NCBI GenBank assembly: GCA_040756735.1
Contig: JBFLYC010000005.1
Span: 91,533-155,532 of the forward strand
Direction: 5' to 3'
Length of the DNA stretch: 64,000 nt
From: JBFLYC01 sp040756735
GTDB lineage: Bacteria; Bacillota; DSM-16504; Desulfitibacterales; Desulfitibacteraceae
Position numbers and translations under genes: made by a program. This document shows positions 1 to 8,992 of this stretch, piece by piece. Numbering within the stretch: position 1 is the first letter of the stretch; each line of letters opens with the position of its first letter. The notes under the pieces were generated by a model that saw only the letters and a list, made by a program, of their open reading frames with translations, made no database searches and was not told the DNA's origin.

Positions 1-990
1 CCGTGAAGTCACAGGTTCTCCCTCGCGGCCGGCAAAGGGTGAGTTGTTGACAATAAAATTCATTTGCAGGGTTGGCTCATCAATCTTCAATAAAGGTAAT
101 GCTTCAAGGTGATCTACACTGCAGATTGTATCCCCTACGTTTATTTTATCTAATCCTGCTACGGCTATGATATCTCCTGTAATCCCTTCAGAAATTTCTA
201 CTCGTTTCAATCCATCAAAGGAATAAAGCTTAGTGATTCGGTAGGTTTCGGTTTTTTCATTGCCCTTGATTACTTCCACGGTGGTTCCAGTGCTGATGTG
301 GCCTCGTGTTACCTGGCCAATGGCTATACGCCCAAGGTAATCACTATAATCAAGAAGCGTTACCTGCATTTGCAGCGGGTCTTCCATATTGCCCTTGGGG
401 AAGGGTATCTGTTCTATGATTGTGTGAAAAAGGGGTTCTAAATTAAAACCTTCAACTGCAGGGTCCATGCTTGCTGTCCCCTTAACCGCCGATACATAGA
501 CAACTGGAAAGTCAAGCTGTTCCTCATTAGCGCCTAAATCAATGAATAAATCCAAAGTCTCATCTACAACCTCCAATGGTCTTGCATTTTCCCTGTCCAT
601 TTTATTTATTACAACTATTGGCACCAAGTTTTGTTCCAGCGCCTTGCGCAGCACAAACCTGGTTTGGGGCATACAACCTTCAAAGGCATCAATTACCAAA
701 AGTACCCCTTCAACCATTTTCATGATCCGTTCTACCTCGCCACCAAAGTCAGCATGCCCAGGAGTGTCCACAATATTAATTTTGTACTCCCCATACTTAA
801 TGGAAGTATTTTTTGCTAAAATTGTAATGCCCTTTTCACGTTCGAGGTCATTAGAATCCAGAACTCTGTCTAAGACTTGCTCCTTAGATCCGAAAGCTCC
901 TGATTGACTGAGCATTTTATCAACCAAAGTAGTTTTACCGTGATCAACGTGTGCTATTATAGCTATGTTCCGAATATTGTTTGGTTCCAT
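1..990 (-). CDS. typA: GTP-binding protein TypA/BipA (3' part cut off by window edge)
   Basis: The minus strand from 990 encodes 330 residues running off the left edge. The start MEPNNIRNIAIIAHVDHGKTT holds the G1 P-loop (HVDHGKTT), followed by the effector sequence RERGITI, DTPGHADFGGEVER (G3) and NKMD (G4), then the start of domain II. This is the translational GTPase TypA/BipA, a ribosome-associated EF-G-like factor of about 610 residues involved in stress and low-temperature growth. The ATG has an AGGAGG site eight bases upstream. Other translational GTPases are less likely because DFGGEVER right after DTPGHA is typical of TypA. About half of the protein is visible. Confidence 0.95.
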   Translation of the reverse strand, partial: MEPNNIRNIAIIAHVDHGKTTLVDKMLSQSGAFGSKEQVLDRVLDSNDLEREKGITILAKNTSIKYGEYKINIVDTPGHADFGGEVERIMKMVEGVLLVIDAFEGCMPQTRFVLRKALEQNLVPIVVINKMDRENARPLEVVDETLDLFIDLGANEEQLDFPVVYVSAVKGTASMDPAVEGFNLEPLFHTIIEQIPFPKGNMEDPLQMQVTLLDYSDYLGRIAIGQVTRGHISTGTTVEVIKGNEKTETYRITKLYSFDGLKRVEISEGITGDIIAVAGLDKINVGDTICSVDHLEALPLLKIDEPTLQMNFIVNNSPFAGREGEPVTSR

Positions 991-1179
991 TTGTACTGCC
1001 TCCTAAAAAATCCATACTAGGTATTGTAGTATTTTAAAGAGAAAAAGGCAAGCAGCATTATATTTTTTATAAGAATGAATAGGAAGAGCATTAAGCCATG
1101 ACACAATTAAAAAGAAACACTATACACCCCATATGTTTCTGTCGTTAACCAGGGTTATAGTGTTTTGCCAGAGGTTTAT

Positions 1180-1518
1180 TTAAAATTTATTTACCTTATG
1201 AATCCTAAAATATGCTGTGGCTACTTCGTTAAGAAATTTTACCGGGCCTGCTCCTTTATTTGATAAGAGTGCAATTAGTTTTTTCAATTCTTGATCCGCT
1301 GCTCCTTCAACTGAAGTTAGCAAAATGGCAGGTTCTACTTTAAAAACGCCGGCTATTTTTACAAGTAAATCTAAAGAAGGACTTTTTTTTCCGCGTTCCA
1401 TGTAACCTATGTATGAACCGCTGACGTTAACCATTTCCGCCAGCCCTTCTTGTGTAATTCCTCTAGTTTGCCTGAAAATTTTAATATTTTGACCTATCAC
1501 TTTTTGAATATTTGACAC
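1180..1518 (-). CDS. XRE-family HTH transcriptional regulator
   Basis: This 112-residue protein has an N-terminal helix-turn-helix (residues about 7-62) of the Cro/CI-XRE type, with the usual QEGLAEMVNVSGSYIGYMER recognition pattern. The rest is a short helical tail without a recognised ligand domain. I chose the GTG at 1518 because AGGGGG stands at a normal distance before it; an ATG 33 bases further upstream has no ribosome site. It stands alone, divergent from the c-di-GMP riboswitch locus. Its target is unknown; autoregulation is a guess from family habit. Confidence 0.85.
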   Translation of the reverse strand: MSNIQKVIGQNIKIFRQTRGITQEGLAEMVNVSGSYIGYMERGKKSPSLDLLVKIAGVFKVEPAILLTSVEGAADQELKKLIALLSNKGAGPVKFLNEVATAYFRIHKVNKF

Positions 1519-1704
1519 CTTATCACCCCCTTTAACCCATTGTAAATGCAAATTTAACGAAATATTACAAACTATATGTCCAATTGTGTGTTGCCAGAAG
1601 AAACTAGTAGTGCTAAAATGAAAACGAGTTTATTTGACATTATTCGAAATTTTTCTTTGAACCATTGATTCGATAAAATTTAAATTTTAATAAGAGCTCA
1701 TTCG

Positions 1705-1860
1705 CTCTGTAAAAGGCAAAACGCTCGAAAGGGTGTGACGCAAAGCCATGGATCTAAAGCAGAGACCCTGATATGATTGCCAGGCTACCGGAGAAGATAG
1801 ATTTTGGCCCTTAATCGGTGAACGTTTCACATATCTCCGGTGAGGGTCTTTTATATATTA
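1705..1860 (+). ncRNA. Cyclic di-GMP-I (GEMM) riboswitch with terminator platform
   Basis: The aptamer spans about 1705-1793. It shows the GEMM-I landmarks: GGCAAA, a CGAAAG tetraloop, GACGCAAAGCCA, GGATCTAA and GCCAGGCTACCG, closed by P1 (CTCTG 1705-1709 with CGGAG 1789-1793). The base equivalent to G20 appears to be G, which favours c-di-GMP over cGAMP. Downstream, CTCCGGT (1835-1841) can pair with ACCGGAG (1787-1793), and AGGGTCT (1843-1849) with AGACCCT (1763-1769), followed by TTTTATAT. That alternative hairpin consumes the aptamer's 3' half, so ligand binding should prevent termination: an ON switch. The direction of control is inferred. Confidence 0.93.
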
Positions 1861-1890
1861 TTCTCATCATTTTAATTGCGGGGGCTTTTT

Positions 1891-3018
1891 ATGGAAGTAG
1901 ATTCTGTAAATTCTCGGATGAACAGGGGTAATAACTTAAATGCAATTGCTAAATATTTTGATGCAGCAACAAGACTCTCCCAGTTGACTTTTACGTCTAC
2001 TTCTTTAGAAAGTCTGCTGGAAAAATTTGTTGAATTGCTCATGGACTTATTGCAGCTTAAAAAAGTTGGAGTAATGTTTTTTGATCCAGTAATGGAAGAA
2101 ATGACCATGAAAATGTCCGTGGGGTTTCAGGATTCTGACAGCGAAAAGTACTGTCTAAAATCCAGCAAAAGAATAATTGAATGCCTGCTTTCGCATAAGG
2201 AACCACATTTATACAACAGTAAGTCTATGTCATTACACCATCTTAAACAGTCTCTCAATGAGCCTTATGATGCGCTTTATATACCGCTGCTGGTTGGGCA
2301 TGAAGTTCGTGGAGTAATTATTCTCGTAAAGCCTGAACAGCCGCATCCATTCACTAATGATGAAATAAAAATAGCTTCTACACTCACGGGATACGTTGCC
2401 CTGGCTATGGAAAACATTCGATTAAGTGATGAGCTTACCGGCCTTAACCTCAATTTCCTAAATAGCCTAGCAGGAGCCATCGATGCCAGGGATAACTATA
2501 CCCGCATGCATTCCATGCGAGTAACCAGGTATTCAATAATGACTGGAGTGTACATGAAGTTGCCGCAGGATAATCTTGAACTTTTACGCAGAGGCGCATT
2601 ACTGCATGACATCGGGAAGATTGGTATTAGGGACGATATCCTTTTAAAAAAGGGAAAATTAACGCTGGAAGAGCGAGATTTGGTTCGAAAACATCCGGAA
2701 ATTGGGGCTAGAATACTTGGACCCGATGGACCCTTTCGGTTGGTTGTACCGCTTATACTCCATCATCATGAACGCTATGATGGTAGGGGGTATCCACATG
2801 GGTTAAAGGGTGTGGATATTCCAACTGGGGCACGGATCATTGCAGTAGCAGACGCTTTTGAGGCCATGACATCCTACCGCCCGTACCGTAGAGCATATAC
2901 CAGAGATAAAGCTGTAAAGGAATTACAGTTGCATGCAGGAACTCAGTTTGACCCCGATGTAGTAGCTGCATTCATGAGTATTCTAAAGGAAGACCTGAGT
3001 GAAAGAGACCTATTTTAA
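1891..3018 (+). CDS. GAF-HD-GYP domain protein, probable c-di-GMP phosphodiesterase
   Basis: The 375-residue protein has a GAF-like sensor region (about 30-185) followed by an HD-GYP phosphodiesterase domain (about 190-370). The catalytic signature is visible: HDIGKIGI for the HD motif, HPEIGARIL, and HHERYDGRGYP for the GYP motif. HD-GYP enzymes hydrolyse c-di-GMP to pGpG/GMP with a two- or three-metal centre. It lies directly behind a c-di-GMP-I riboswitch, so the substrate probably controls its own phosphodiesterase. The ATG at 1891 follows GCGGGGG; a TTG 15 bases upstream is a weaker choice. The next gene (FapA-like) starts 78 bases later and may be cotranscribed. Confidence 0.92.
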   Translation: MEVDSVNSRMNRGNNLNAIAKYFDAATRLSQLTFTSTSLESLLEKFVELLMDLLQLKKVGVMFFDPVMEEMTMKMSVGFQDSDSEKYCLKSSKRIIECLLSHKEPHLYNSKSMSLHHLKQSLNEPYDALYIPLLVGHEVRGVIILVKPEQPHPFTNDEIKIASTLTGYVALAMENIRLSDELTGLNLNFLNSLAGAIDARDNYTRMHSMRVTRYSIMTGVYMKLPQDNLELLRRGALLHDIGKIGIRDDILLKKGKLTLEERDLVRKHPEIGARILGPDGPFRLVVPLILHHHERYDGRGYPHGLKGVDIPTGARIIAVADAFEAMTSYRPYRRAYTRDKAVKELQLHAGTQFDPDVVAAFMSILKEDLSERDLF

Positions 3019-3096
3019 AAACGTGTTAGCTGTAAAGTATATACTAATCTGTGAGTGGAGCATCAGGTATGGTATTAGTACGGGAGGTTAGTTCAT

Positions 3097-5085
3097 ATGG
3101 AAGCCATGGAAATGATTATCCAGGGTAGAACTGTAAAAAGCGCAATCAAAATTGCTCGTGAAATTTTTAAGGTGAAGGAAAGCCAACTCCAAGTAGAAGT
3201 TCTAGATAAGGGCAAAAGGGGTTTTTTTGGGCTTTTTGGACGTCCGGCAACTATTCGAGTAACGGTACAGCAGGGGCAAAGAAAAATGTCCCGAGCCGCG
3301 AGCAGCGAGGTGGACCGGGAGGGGACGGCCGAGGTAAAAGAAGGTACCCTCAGAATTTATCCTCCAAGTGGTAAAGGACAGGCAGCGGTGGTAATCCCCA
3401 CCCCAGGTATCATTTTGCGTGTAAATGGGGTGGTGGTACACAGTTCTCGGCCAATTGGGGCAACTGAAGAAGTTGAAGTAGAGTGTTTAAAAGAAGTTTC
3501 TCCGGCAGGAGTTGAGGTAACAGTATCAAGTGATGGTTTCCACGCCAGAGTAAAGGTAATGCCCCAGATTACTATACGTTACGAGTTGATGGACCAGACT
3601 GCACAAAATGTACTCCAACTGCTTACTAGGCGGCATGAAGAAAGGGCCAAAATTATTACGGTTTCCGAGGTAGAGGCAGCTTTACGTTCAAAAGGTGTAA
3701 TTTATGGTTTAGATTATGGAGAAATGCTAATGGCTGTGGAAGCAGCGGACGGTGTTCCACGGGTTGTGGCCAGGGGAGATCCTGTACGGGAAGGCCGGGA
3801 TGGATTTGTTGAATATTTATTTAACAGGGAACCGGTGCAGATAACCTATAGAGAAGAAGAAAAGATTAATTATTGGGAACGCTTTGTCTTTCCCACTGTT
3901 AAGGAAGGAGAGGAATTGGCTTTAGTACACCCGTCTATACCTGGAGTAGCTGGAAGAAAGGTAACGGGGGAACTTGTAAAGCCACGTCCTGTTAAGGAAG
4001 CTTCACTGCGGGTTAAAGATGGGGTTATTATCAGTGATTGTGGACAAAAAGCTATCGCAGCAATTGCGGGTAGGCCGGTTTTGGCGGGATATTTGAATCC
4101 GTACCTGAAAATCGTTCGATTAATGGTACATCCTGGTGATGTTGACCTCAAAAGCGGTAACCTGGCTTTTTGGGGTGATTTGTTGATTCTAGGTAACATT
4201 ACTGAGGGCATGAGGGTATCCGCCCACGGAGATATTACTGTAATGGGAAATGCAGCAGGCGCTGAGATTCAGGCTGGCGGTAGCGTGGTGTGCAGGGGAA
4301 GCTTCATTAAATGCCGGGTGCGGGCGGGTGGTCTGAAGTCATTTTATAACTGCCTGGCTCCCTTGCTGCATGATCTGGGTAAAATTTTGGTTGGTATAAT
4401 TCAGGAAATTACCAGAATCCAGCAGCATCCTGCTTACCACGATAAACTTAAAAGCGGTGATATCAATAGGATCGCCAAGCTTCTCATTGAGAGAAAAAAG
4501 AACGAGTTAAGTGTGGTTGTAGGTAAATACGGTGCCGCACTTGAACAGGCAGATCTGCCTCTTCCGCGGCCAATACGTGAGTTAGCCCAAAGTATCAAGT
4601 ATATGACTAAAGGCCCATTTATATGGGAGGAGGCTATTCCTGACAAATTGGAAGAGATGCTTAAGAAGAAAGAAGACATTGATTACATCCTGGATACACT
4701 GCAGGACCAACCAGGCGATATCCTATGTTCATATGCCCAAAACAGTCTTTTGGATGCTAGCGGTAACATTATCATAACAGATGAGGGATGTTTTAACTCA
4801 ACCCTCACAGCAGGAAAACAGGTTAGAGTCAATGGGGTTTTTAGAGGTGGGGAGGTGTATGCCTTAGAGAATGTGTTCATTGATGAAGCCGGCTCTCCCG
4901 GGTTATTGGCTGGAAAAGTTATGATTAAAGTGGCAGAAGAAGCTGCCGTTCGTATTCGTAAAGTCTATATGGAAACAAGCATTCAAGTAGGCAACCGTTC
5001 CTGCTATTTTGATGAGGAATGTGAACGCATAATTGTATATTTGGGATCAAATGGTGCCCTTAAGATCAAAGCTTACGGTGACTAA
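3097..5085 (+). CDS. FapA (DUF342) family protein with N-terminal Jag-N domain
   Basis: The 662-residue protein begins with a Jag-N-like domain (about 1-55, with KRGFFGLFGR), then a linker and the long FapA/DUF342 region with repeated beta segments. In Vibrio, FapA is linked to control of polar flagella; in Bacillota the role is unclear, and Jag-N domains occur in RNA- or envelope-associated proteins. It follows the HD-GYP gene by 78 bases under the c-di-GMP riboswitch, which suggests a role in a c-di-GMP-responsive surface or motility decision (inference). Its TAA overlaps the stop of the convergent gene at 5082. The ATG at 3097 follows GGGAGG. Confidence 0.87.
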   Translation: MEAMEMIIQGRTVKSAIKIAREIFKVKESQLQVEVLDKGKRGFFGLFGRPATIRVTVQQGQRKMSRAASSEVDREGTAEVKEGTLRIYPPSGKGQAAVVIPTPGIILRVNGVVVHSSRPIGATEEVEVECLKEVSPAGVEVTVSSDGFHARVKVMPQITIRYELMDQTAQNVLQLLTRRHEERAKIITVSEVEAALRSKGVIYGLDYGEMLMAVEAADGVPRVVARGDPVREGRDGFVEYLFNREPVQITYREEEKINYWERFVFPTVKEGEELALVHPSIPGVAGRKVTGELVKPRPVKEASLRVKDGVIISDCGQKAIAAIAGRPVLAGYLNPYLKIVRLMVHPGDVDLKSGNLAFWGDLLILGNITEGMRVSAHGDITVMGNAAGAEIQAGGSVVCRGSFIKCRVRAGGLKSFYNCLAPLLHDLGKILVGIIQEITRIQQHPAYHDKLKSGDINRIAKLLIERKKNELSVVVGKYGAALEQADLPLPRPIRELAQSIKYMTKGPFIWEEAIPDKLEEMLKKKEDIDYILDTLQDQPGDILCSYAQNSLLDASGNIIITDEGCFNSTLTAGKQVRVNGVFRGGEVYALENVFIDEAGSPGLLAGKVMIKVAEEAAVRIRKVYMETSIQVGNRSCYFDEECERIIVYLGSNGALKIKAYGD

Positions 5086-5609
5086 TCCATGATAAACCTT
5101 TCTAGTTTGCTTTTCCTTTTTCCCCACGGCTTAATTATTGAAATGATTAATAGTAAAATAAGCAAAACTACAGCGCTTACAAATCCAATCAAAAGCATGT
5201 CACGGTTATAAAGATAGACAGGATTTTGTAGAAAACCCGCATCATTAGCAGAGAGATATTTGGCATCGTCAAGCCAAAAGCGCATGAAATTACCTCCAAA
5301 TAGTATAATTGCAATATTTCCTGTCAGCTTAATGATAATCCAATAATACTTAGTTAGTCCCCAATTGGTTTTTAGCGATAGCCAAACTCCAGTAATCAAT
5401 GTACCTGCAGCTCCTGGAATAACCAGGAACCAATCGAAATACTTTGAAAAAAGATGCGCAGGATAGATTAAATTTGCATCTGCAGTCACCACTGTAAAGG
5501 CGGTTAGTATGATAGCTCTCAGCCCTCCACCTAACCAGGCACTAATAAAGAAAAGATGAAAGATCAGGAGCCAGTTTTTTTGTTTTATACTTAGCTTTTT
5601 GGACATCAT
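5082..5609 (-). CDS. DUF2269-type integral membrane protein
   Basis: The 175-residue protein has about four hydrophobic segments: NWLLIFHLFFISAWLGGGLR, a central WFLVIPGAAGTLITGVWLSL stretch, the IIIKLTGNIAIILF segment, and a C-terminal VVLLILLLIISII. This pattern resembles the DUF2269 predicted integral membrane proteins, of unknown function. Of three nearby ATGs, the one at 5609 has the best spacing from AGGAG. It ends in TAG, with TAA two codons later, and its stop overlaps the convergent FapA stop. Confidence 0.72.
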   Translation of the reverse strand: MMSKKLSIKQKNWLLIFHLFFISAWLGGGLRAIILTAFTVVTADANLIYPAHLFSKYFDWFLVIPGAAGTLITGVWLSLKTNWGLTKYYWIIIKLTGNIAIILFGGNFMRFWLDDAKYLSANDAGFLQNPVYLYNRDMLLIGFVSAVVLLILLLIISIIKPWGKRKSKLERFIMD

Positions 5610-5678
5610 ATTCATTCTCCTTTTGTCGATATTAACATATAAAATGATGCTAACTTATCATCACTTGCAGGTTTTACT

Positions 5679-6692
5679 ATGAAGAACAGGTTTGTTCGCT
5701 CTGCTACCCATGATTGGCTGGGAAATCCAGACGGAAGTATATCAGAAAAACAATTGGTATTATATAGGTCTTTGGATGAGAATGATGTTGGTCTTATAAT
5801 GAGCGCCCACGCCTATGTAGATCATCCACAGGGAAGAGCCAGTATTAACCAAAATGGCATCTATCATGATAGGTTTATTGAAGGTTATAGGCAGCTGGCA
5901 GACATTGCTCATGGCCATGGCGCAAGATTTATTGTGCAGGTAGCTCATGCCGGGGTGCAGACAATGCCGCAGCTTATGGAAGGACAGCTTCCCCTAAACC
6001 CTATTGATATGACAGAAGACGAAATATTAAAAGTAATAGATTGTTTTGCAAAGGCTGTATATAGGGTTAAACAGGCCGGCTGTGATGGAGTGCAGCTTCA
6101 TCTTGCCCATGGTTATTTACTATGTCGATTTCTTTCCTCAGATGCAAACCGACGCGAAGATGTTTGGGGCAGGCCAGTGGAAAACAGGGTCAGGATAGTG
6201 GAAGAGATAATTAAAAAGGCAAGGCAGCTAGTGGGCACTGACTTTCCCATCCTTGTCAAGCTTAACTCCACAGGGGGATTTAGTGGTACGGCAGCCATCG
6301 AATTAGCTGAAGTGATACAGATTGCCAAAGCTTTGGAGAACCTGGGAGTTTGCGCCATTGAAGTCAGCGGCGGGACAGTCATGGATACAAAAAATTCATT
6401 GTCGCGTACCGGAATCATAAATCCTAAACAGGAAGCCTACTTTGGCGGGGCTGCACAGGAAATTAAAAAAGCAGTTAAGATCCCTATCATCCTTGTGGGT
6501 GGTTTGAGGTTTCGAATGGTCATGGATCGAATACTGGATGACGGAGTAGCAGACATGGTTTCCTTAAGCCGGCCCTTTGTAAGGGAACCGGACCTGGTCA
6601 GGAGAATTTTATCGGGGCAACAGAAAGTAAGCTGCATATCCTGCAACTTATGCCGCGATTTCAGTGGAATCAAGTGTAATTATAAAGCATAA
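5679..6692 (+). CDS. NADH:flavin oxidoreductase, Old Yellow Enzyme family (short N-terminus)
   Basis: The 337-residue TIM barrel begins at KNRFVRSATHDWLG, the conserved OYE N-terminal strand. HLAHGYLLCRFLS, the RxxxVWGRPVENR segment and the C-terminal phosphate-binding VGGLR...VSLSRPFVREP match the single-domain OYE/FMN reductase family. These flavoproteins reduce activated alkenes or act on xenobiotic or amine substrates; the substrate here is unknown. Family members usually start 10-15 residues earlier. The upstream frame back to a TAA at 5640 still reads like the family (SSLAGFT before MKNRF) but has no ATG, GTG or TTG, so the true start or a small frameshift is unresolved. It stands divergent from the DUF2269 gene. 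Confidence 0.85.
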   Translation: MKNRFVRSATHDWLGNPDGSISEKQLVLYRSLDENDVGLIMSAHAYVDHPQGRASINQNGIYHDRFIEGYRQLADIAHGHGARFIVQVAHAGVQTMPQLMEGQLPLNPIDMTEDEILKVIDCFAKAVYRVKQAGCDGVQLHLAHGYLLCRFLSSDANRREDVWGRPVENRVRIVEEIIKKARQLVGTDFPILVKLNSTGGFSGTAAIELAEVIQIAKALENLGVCAIEVSGGTVMDTKNSLSRTGIINPKQEAYFGGAAQEIKKAVKIPIILVGGLRFRMVMDRILDDGVADMVSLSRPFVREPDLVRRILSGQQKVSCISCNLCRDFSGIKCNYKA

Positions 6693-6721
6693 AAGGCAAA
6701 GCTGCTTTTAGTCTTTAAATT

Positions 6722-6934
6722 TTATTTCCTTGTACCCCAATGGTATATCAAGCACTTCGGCTGTAAAGGGATCCAGGGCAAACAAATCGTCCTTGCTGAT
6801 TTTCCGGCAGCGCCTGAAACAGCTGCAAAGGATACAAATAACAATTCTTTGAGCCAACTAAAATATTGGTTTAACCCCTTCCTTGAATTTATCTGTTCAT
6901 GATATTTTTCTCTCATGTTTAAAGTTTTATTCAA
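6722..6934 (-). pseudogene. Small degenerate reading frame, unidentified
   Basis: Two minus-strand frames are partly protein-like. The frame starting MNKTLNMREKYHEQ is open to the left end. An overlapping frame ends with a protein-like tail (CRKISKDDLFALDPFTAEVL, then about ten more residues) but carries an in-frame TAG and has no start codon. No family is recognised. The likeliest reading is a frameshifted remnant of a short Cys-rich protein; a non-coding spacer is equally possible. Confidence 0.25.
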
Positions 6935-7073
6935 CCTTCAAGCCTCCATTGTCGACACCCAGATATTTGCATAAAATTTCTCGCACAAAATACAGGATTT
7001 GTAAGAACCAATGTTTAATTACATTGTAATAGGTTGTACATTATTTAACTTGTTTTGATTGAGGTTGCCAACA

Positions 7074-7562
7074 ATGGGCTTTGAAGAACTTTATCAAAAT
7101 CATAAACAAATGGTCTATAGATACATATTTTTTCTGACAGGTAATAACTCATTGGCAGAGGAGTTAACCCAGGAAACCTTTTATCAGGTTTATCTTTCCC
7201 AAAAGAGCTACCAGAGCCGCTGTGCTCTTTCCACCTGGATTTTGGCTATTGCACGCAGAGTATGTCTTAATTATTTCCGTAAAAGAAACATGTGTCACAT
7301 GGAAAAACCTGATTGGGAGGACGTTCCCGCAGGGGAAAAATACCTGCCCGAGGTAGCATTGGATAATAAAGAACTACGCGAAAAAATAGTGAATGTTTTG
7401 CAGGAACTGCCGGAAACCTACAGATCCATTATCATTTGGCGGGAAATGGAAGGGCGCAGCTTTGAAGAGATAGCTACTATCATGGATAAATCTCCTTCTA
7501 CAATAAGAGTAATTCTATTTAGAGCCAAAAAACGTTTCAAGGCGCTCTATGCAAAAGAGTAA
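7074..7562 (+). CDS. ECF-type RNA polymerase sigma factor
   Basis: The 162-residue protein has sigma region 2 (about 5-70, with LAEELTQETFYQVY and the STWILAIARRVCLNYFRKR promoter-melting helix) and region 4 (about 100-158, with LPETYRSIIIWREMEGRSFEEIA and its HTH). This is a typical two-domain extracytoplasmic-function sigma factor. The ATG at 7074 follows GAGG. It precedes a GntR regulator and an ABC transporter on the same strand. A zinc-finger anti-sigma-like protein lies 3 kb downstream, past the transporter, so cognate pairing is uncertain. Confidence 0.9.
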   Translation: MGFEELYQNHKQMVYRYIFFLTGNNSLAEELTQETFYQVYLSQKSYQSRCALSTWILAIARRVCLNYFRKRNMCHMEKPDWEDVPAGEKYLPEVALDNKELREKIVNVLQELPETYRSIIIWREMEGRSFEEIATIMDKSPSTIRVILFRAKKRFKALYAKE

Positions 7563-7707
7563 TCATGTATCCCACCAAACAACCTTGCATGTGCTTTCAT
7601 TTTTATGAAAACTGACTTGCTTTTTCAAAAATCGTATGATATATTTAGTGTGTATCAAGTGTGCTAATGGTATTAATACAGTTAGGATTAAGAAGGGGGG
7701 ATACGGC

Positions 7708-8100
7708 ATGTTTATTGTGAATCCCGCAAGCAGTAAGCCAATTTACCAGCAGATAATTGAGGATATTAAAGAGAAAATCCTAAAAGGTATCATCACTCCA
7801 GGGGAAAAGCTTCCTTCTGTGCGGGAACTTGCCAAGATGATTACTATTAATCCTAATACCATCCAGCGAGCATATCAGGAATTAGAGAGGGAAAAGGTTA
7901 TTGTAACCATCAGAGGCAAGGGGACTTTTATATCCACTGAATATCAGCCAAAGAGAAACCAGGAAGAGATAAATGAATTGAAGGACCGAATCAAGAAGGA
8001 ACTGGTGGAAGCCCGCTATATGGGTCTACAGAGGGAAGACATTTTAGAACTGGTTGCAGGTTTATTGGATCAACTGGAGGGAGGAATTGAGATTGATTGA
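7708..8100 (+). CDS. GntR-family regulator, YtrA subfamily
   Basis: The 130-residue protein has a winged HTH (about 10-75; PIYQQIIEDIKEKI, PGEKLPSVRELA, NPNTIQRAYQELE) and only a short helical C-terminal extension instead of an effector domain, which is the YtrA pattern. These repressors typically control the ABC transporter encoded beside them in response to cell-wall-active compounds. The ATG at 7708 has AAGGGGGG upstream. Its stop overlaps the start of the ABC ATPase gene by eight bases, so translational coupling is likely. Confidence 0.9.
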   Translation: MFIVNPASSKPIYQQIIEDIKEKILKGIITPGEKLPSVRELAKMITINPNTIQRAYQELEREKVIVTIRGKGTFISTEYQPKRNQEEINELKDRIKKELVEARYMGLQREDILELVAGLLDQLEGGIEID

Positions 8101-8992
8101 GGTTAAAGGTGTTTCAAAGGCTTTTGGACCGGAAAAAGCGTTAGATATGGTTAGCCTTTCTGTTAAAAAGGGTTCCATTTATGGTTTGATGGGTCCAAAT
8201 GGTGCAGGTAAAACGACACTCATTAAATGTATGGTTGATATTTATAAACCCGATGAGGGAGAGATATACATATCAGGGCAAAGGATTTCCCAAAACAAGC
8301 GGTTAAAAAGCAGAATTGGTTATGTTGCTGATGTGCAGTATTTTTATCCGCAATTTTCAGTAAAAGACATGGCAGCCTTTTACCGTCAAACATACCCTGG
8401 TTGGCATGAGGAAAGATACCAGAAACTTAAAGATGTATTTGGAATTGACGAAAAGAAAAAGCTTAGGGAGCTATCCAAGGGCACGAAAGCTCAATTAGGC
8501 ATCTTTTTAAATTTAAGTATTAATGCTGATATGCTCATTTTAGATGAACCCACTTCCGGTCTGGATCCAGTTGTTCGTCAGAAGGTTTTGAACCTCCTTG
8601 TAGAAGAAGCAGGGGCAAATGAAACAACAATCTTCATATCCAGCCACAGTTTGGGAGAGTTGGAGCGGATCTGTGATCATGTTGGCATCATGCATAAGGG
8701 CAAGATTATCATGGAAGCAAGTATTGAAGATTTAAAGGAAAAGGTACGCAAAATCCAGGTAGCCTTTGATGGTGAAATGCCTGAAACCATTGCCCTTCGG
8801 AAGGATATTTTAAGTATCAAAAATCAAGGAAGGGTATACCATCTAGTTGTTAAAGACGGCATATCAGAAATTATGAAGGATATTAACCAGCTAAGTCCTA
8901 TCTTGCTGGAAACTATAGATATGTCCCTTGAGGAAATATTTATTTACAAGATGGGAGGGGAAGGGTATGCTTTTGAAGATTTTTCCTTATAA
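8093..8992 (+). CDS. ABC transporter ATP-binding protein (YtrB/BcrA-like)
   Basis: The 299-residue ATPase has Walker A GPNGAGKTT (about residue 33), a degenerate signature LSKGTKAQLG, Walker B MLILDEPTSGLDP and the H-loop SSHSLGELE, with a C-terminal extension typical of ABC-2 export systems of the antibiotic or lantibiotic type. The TTG at 8093 is chosen because GGAGGGAGG stands eight bases before it and the protein then begins at IEVKGVSKAFG. It overlaps the regulator gene upstream and the permease gene downstream (26 bases), so the three form one operon. Substrate unknown. Confidence 0.92.
   Translation: MIEVKGVSKAFGPEKALDMVSLSVKKGSIYGLMGPNGAGKTTLIKCMVDIYKPDEGEIYISGQRISQNKRLKSRIGYVADVQYFYPQFSVKDMAAFYRQTYPGWHEERYQKLKDVFGIDEKKKLRELSKGTKAQLGIFLNLSINADMLILDEPTSGLDPVVRQKVLNLLVEEAGANETTIFISSHSLGELERICDHVGIMHKGKIIMEASIEDLKEKVRKIQVAFDGEMPETIALRKDILSIKNQGRVYHLVVKDGISEIMKDINQLSPILLETIDMSLEEIFIYKMGGEGYAFEDFSL

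Noticed and set aside
6722..6934. Small minus-strand gene with an in-frame TAG read as pyrrolysine
   Set aside because: The frame has a TGA just upstream and no start codon. The tail looks protein-like, but the whole is better explained as a degenerate remnant.
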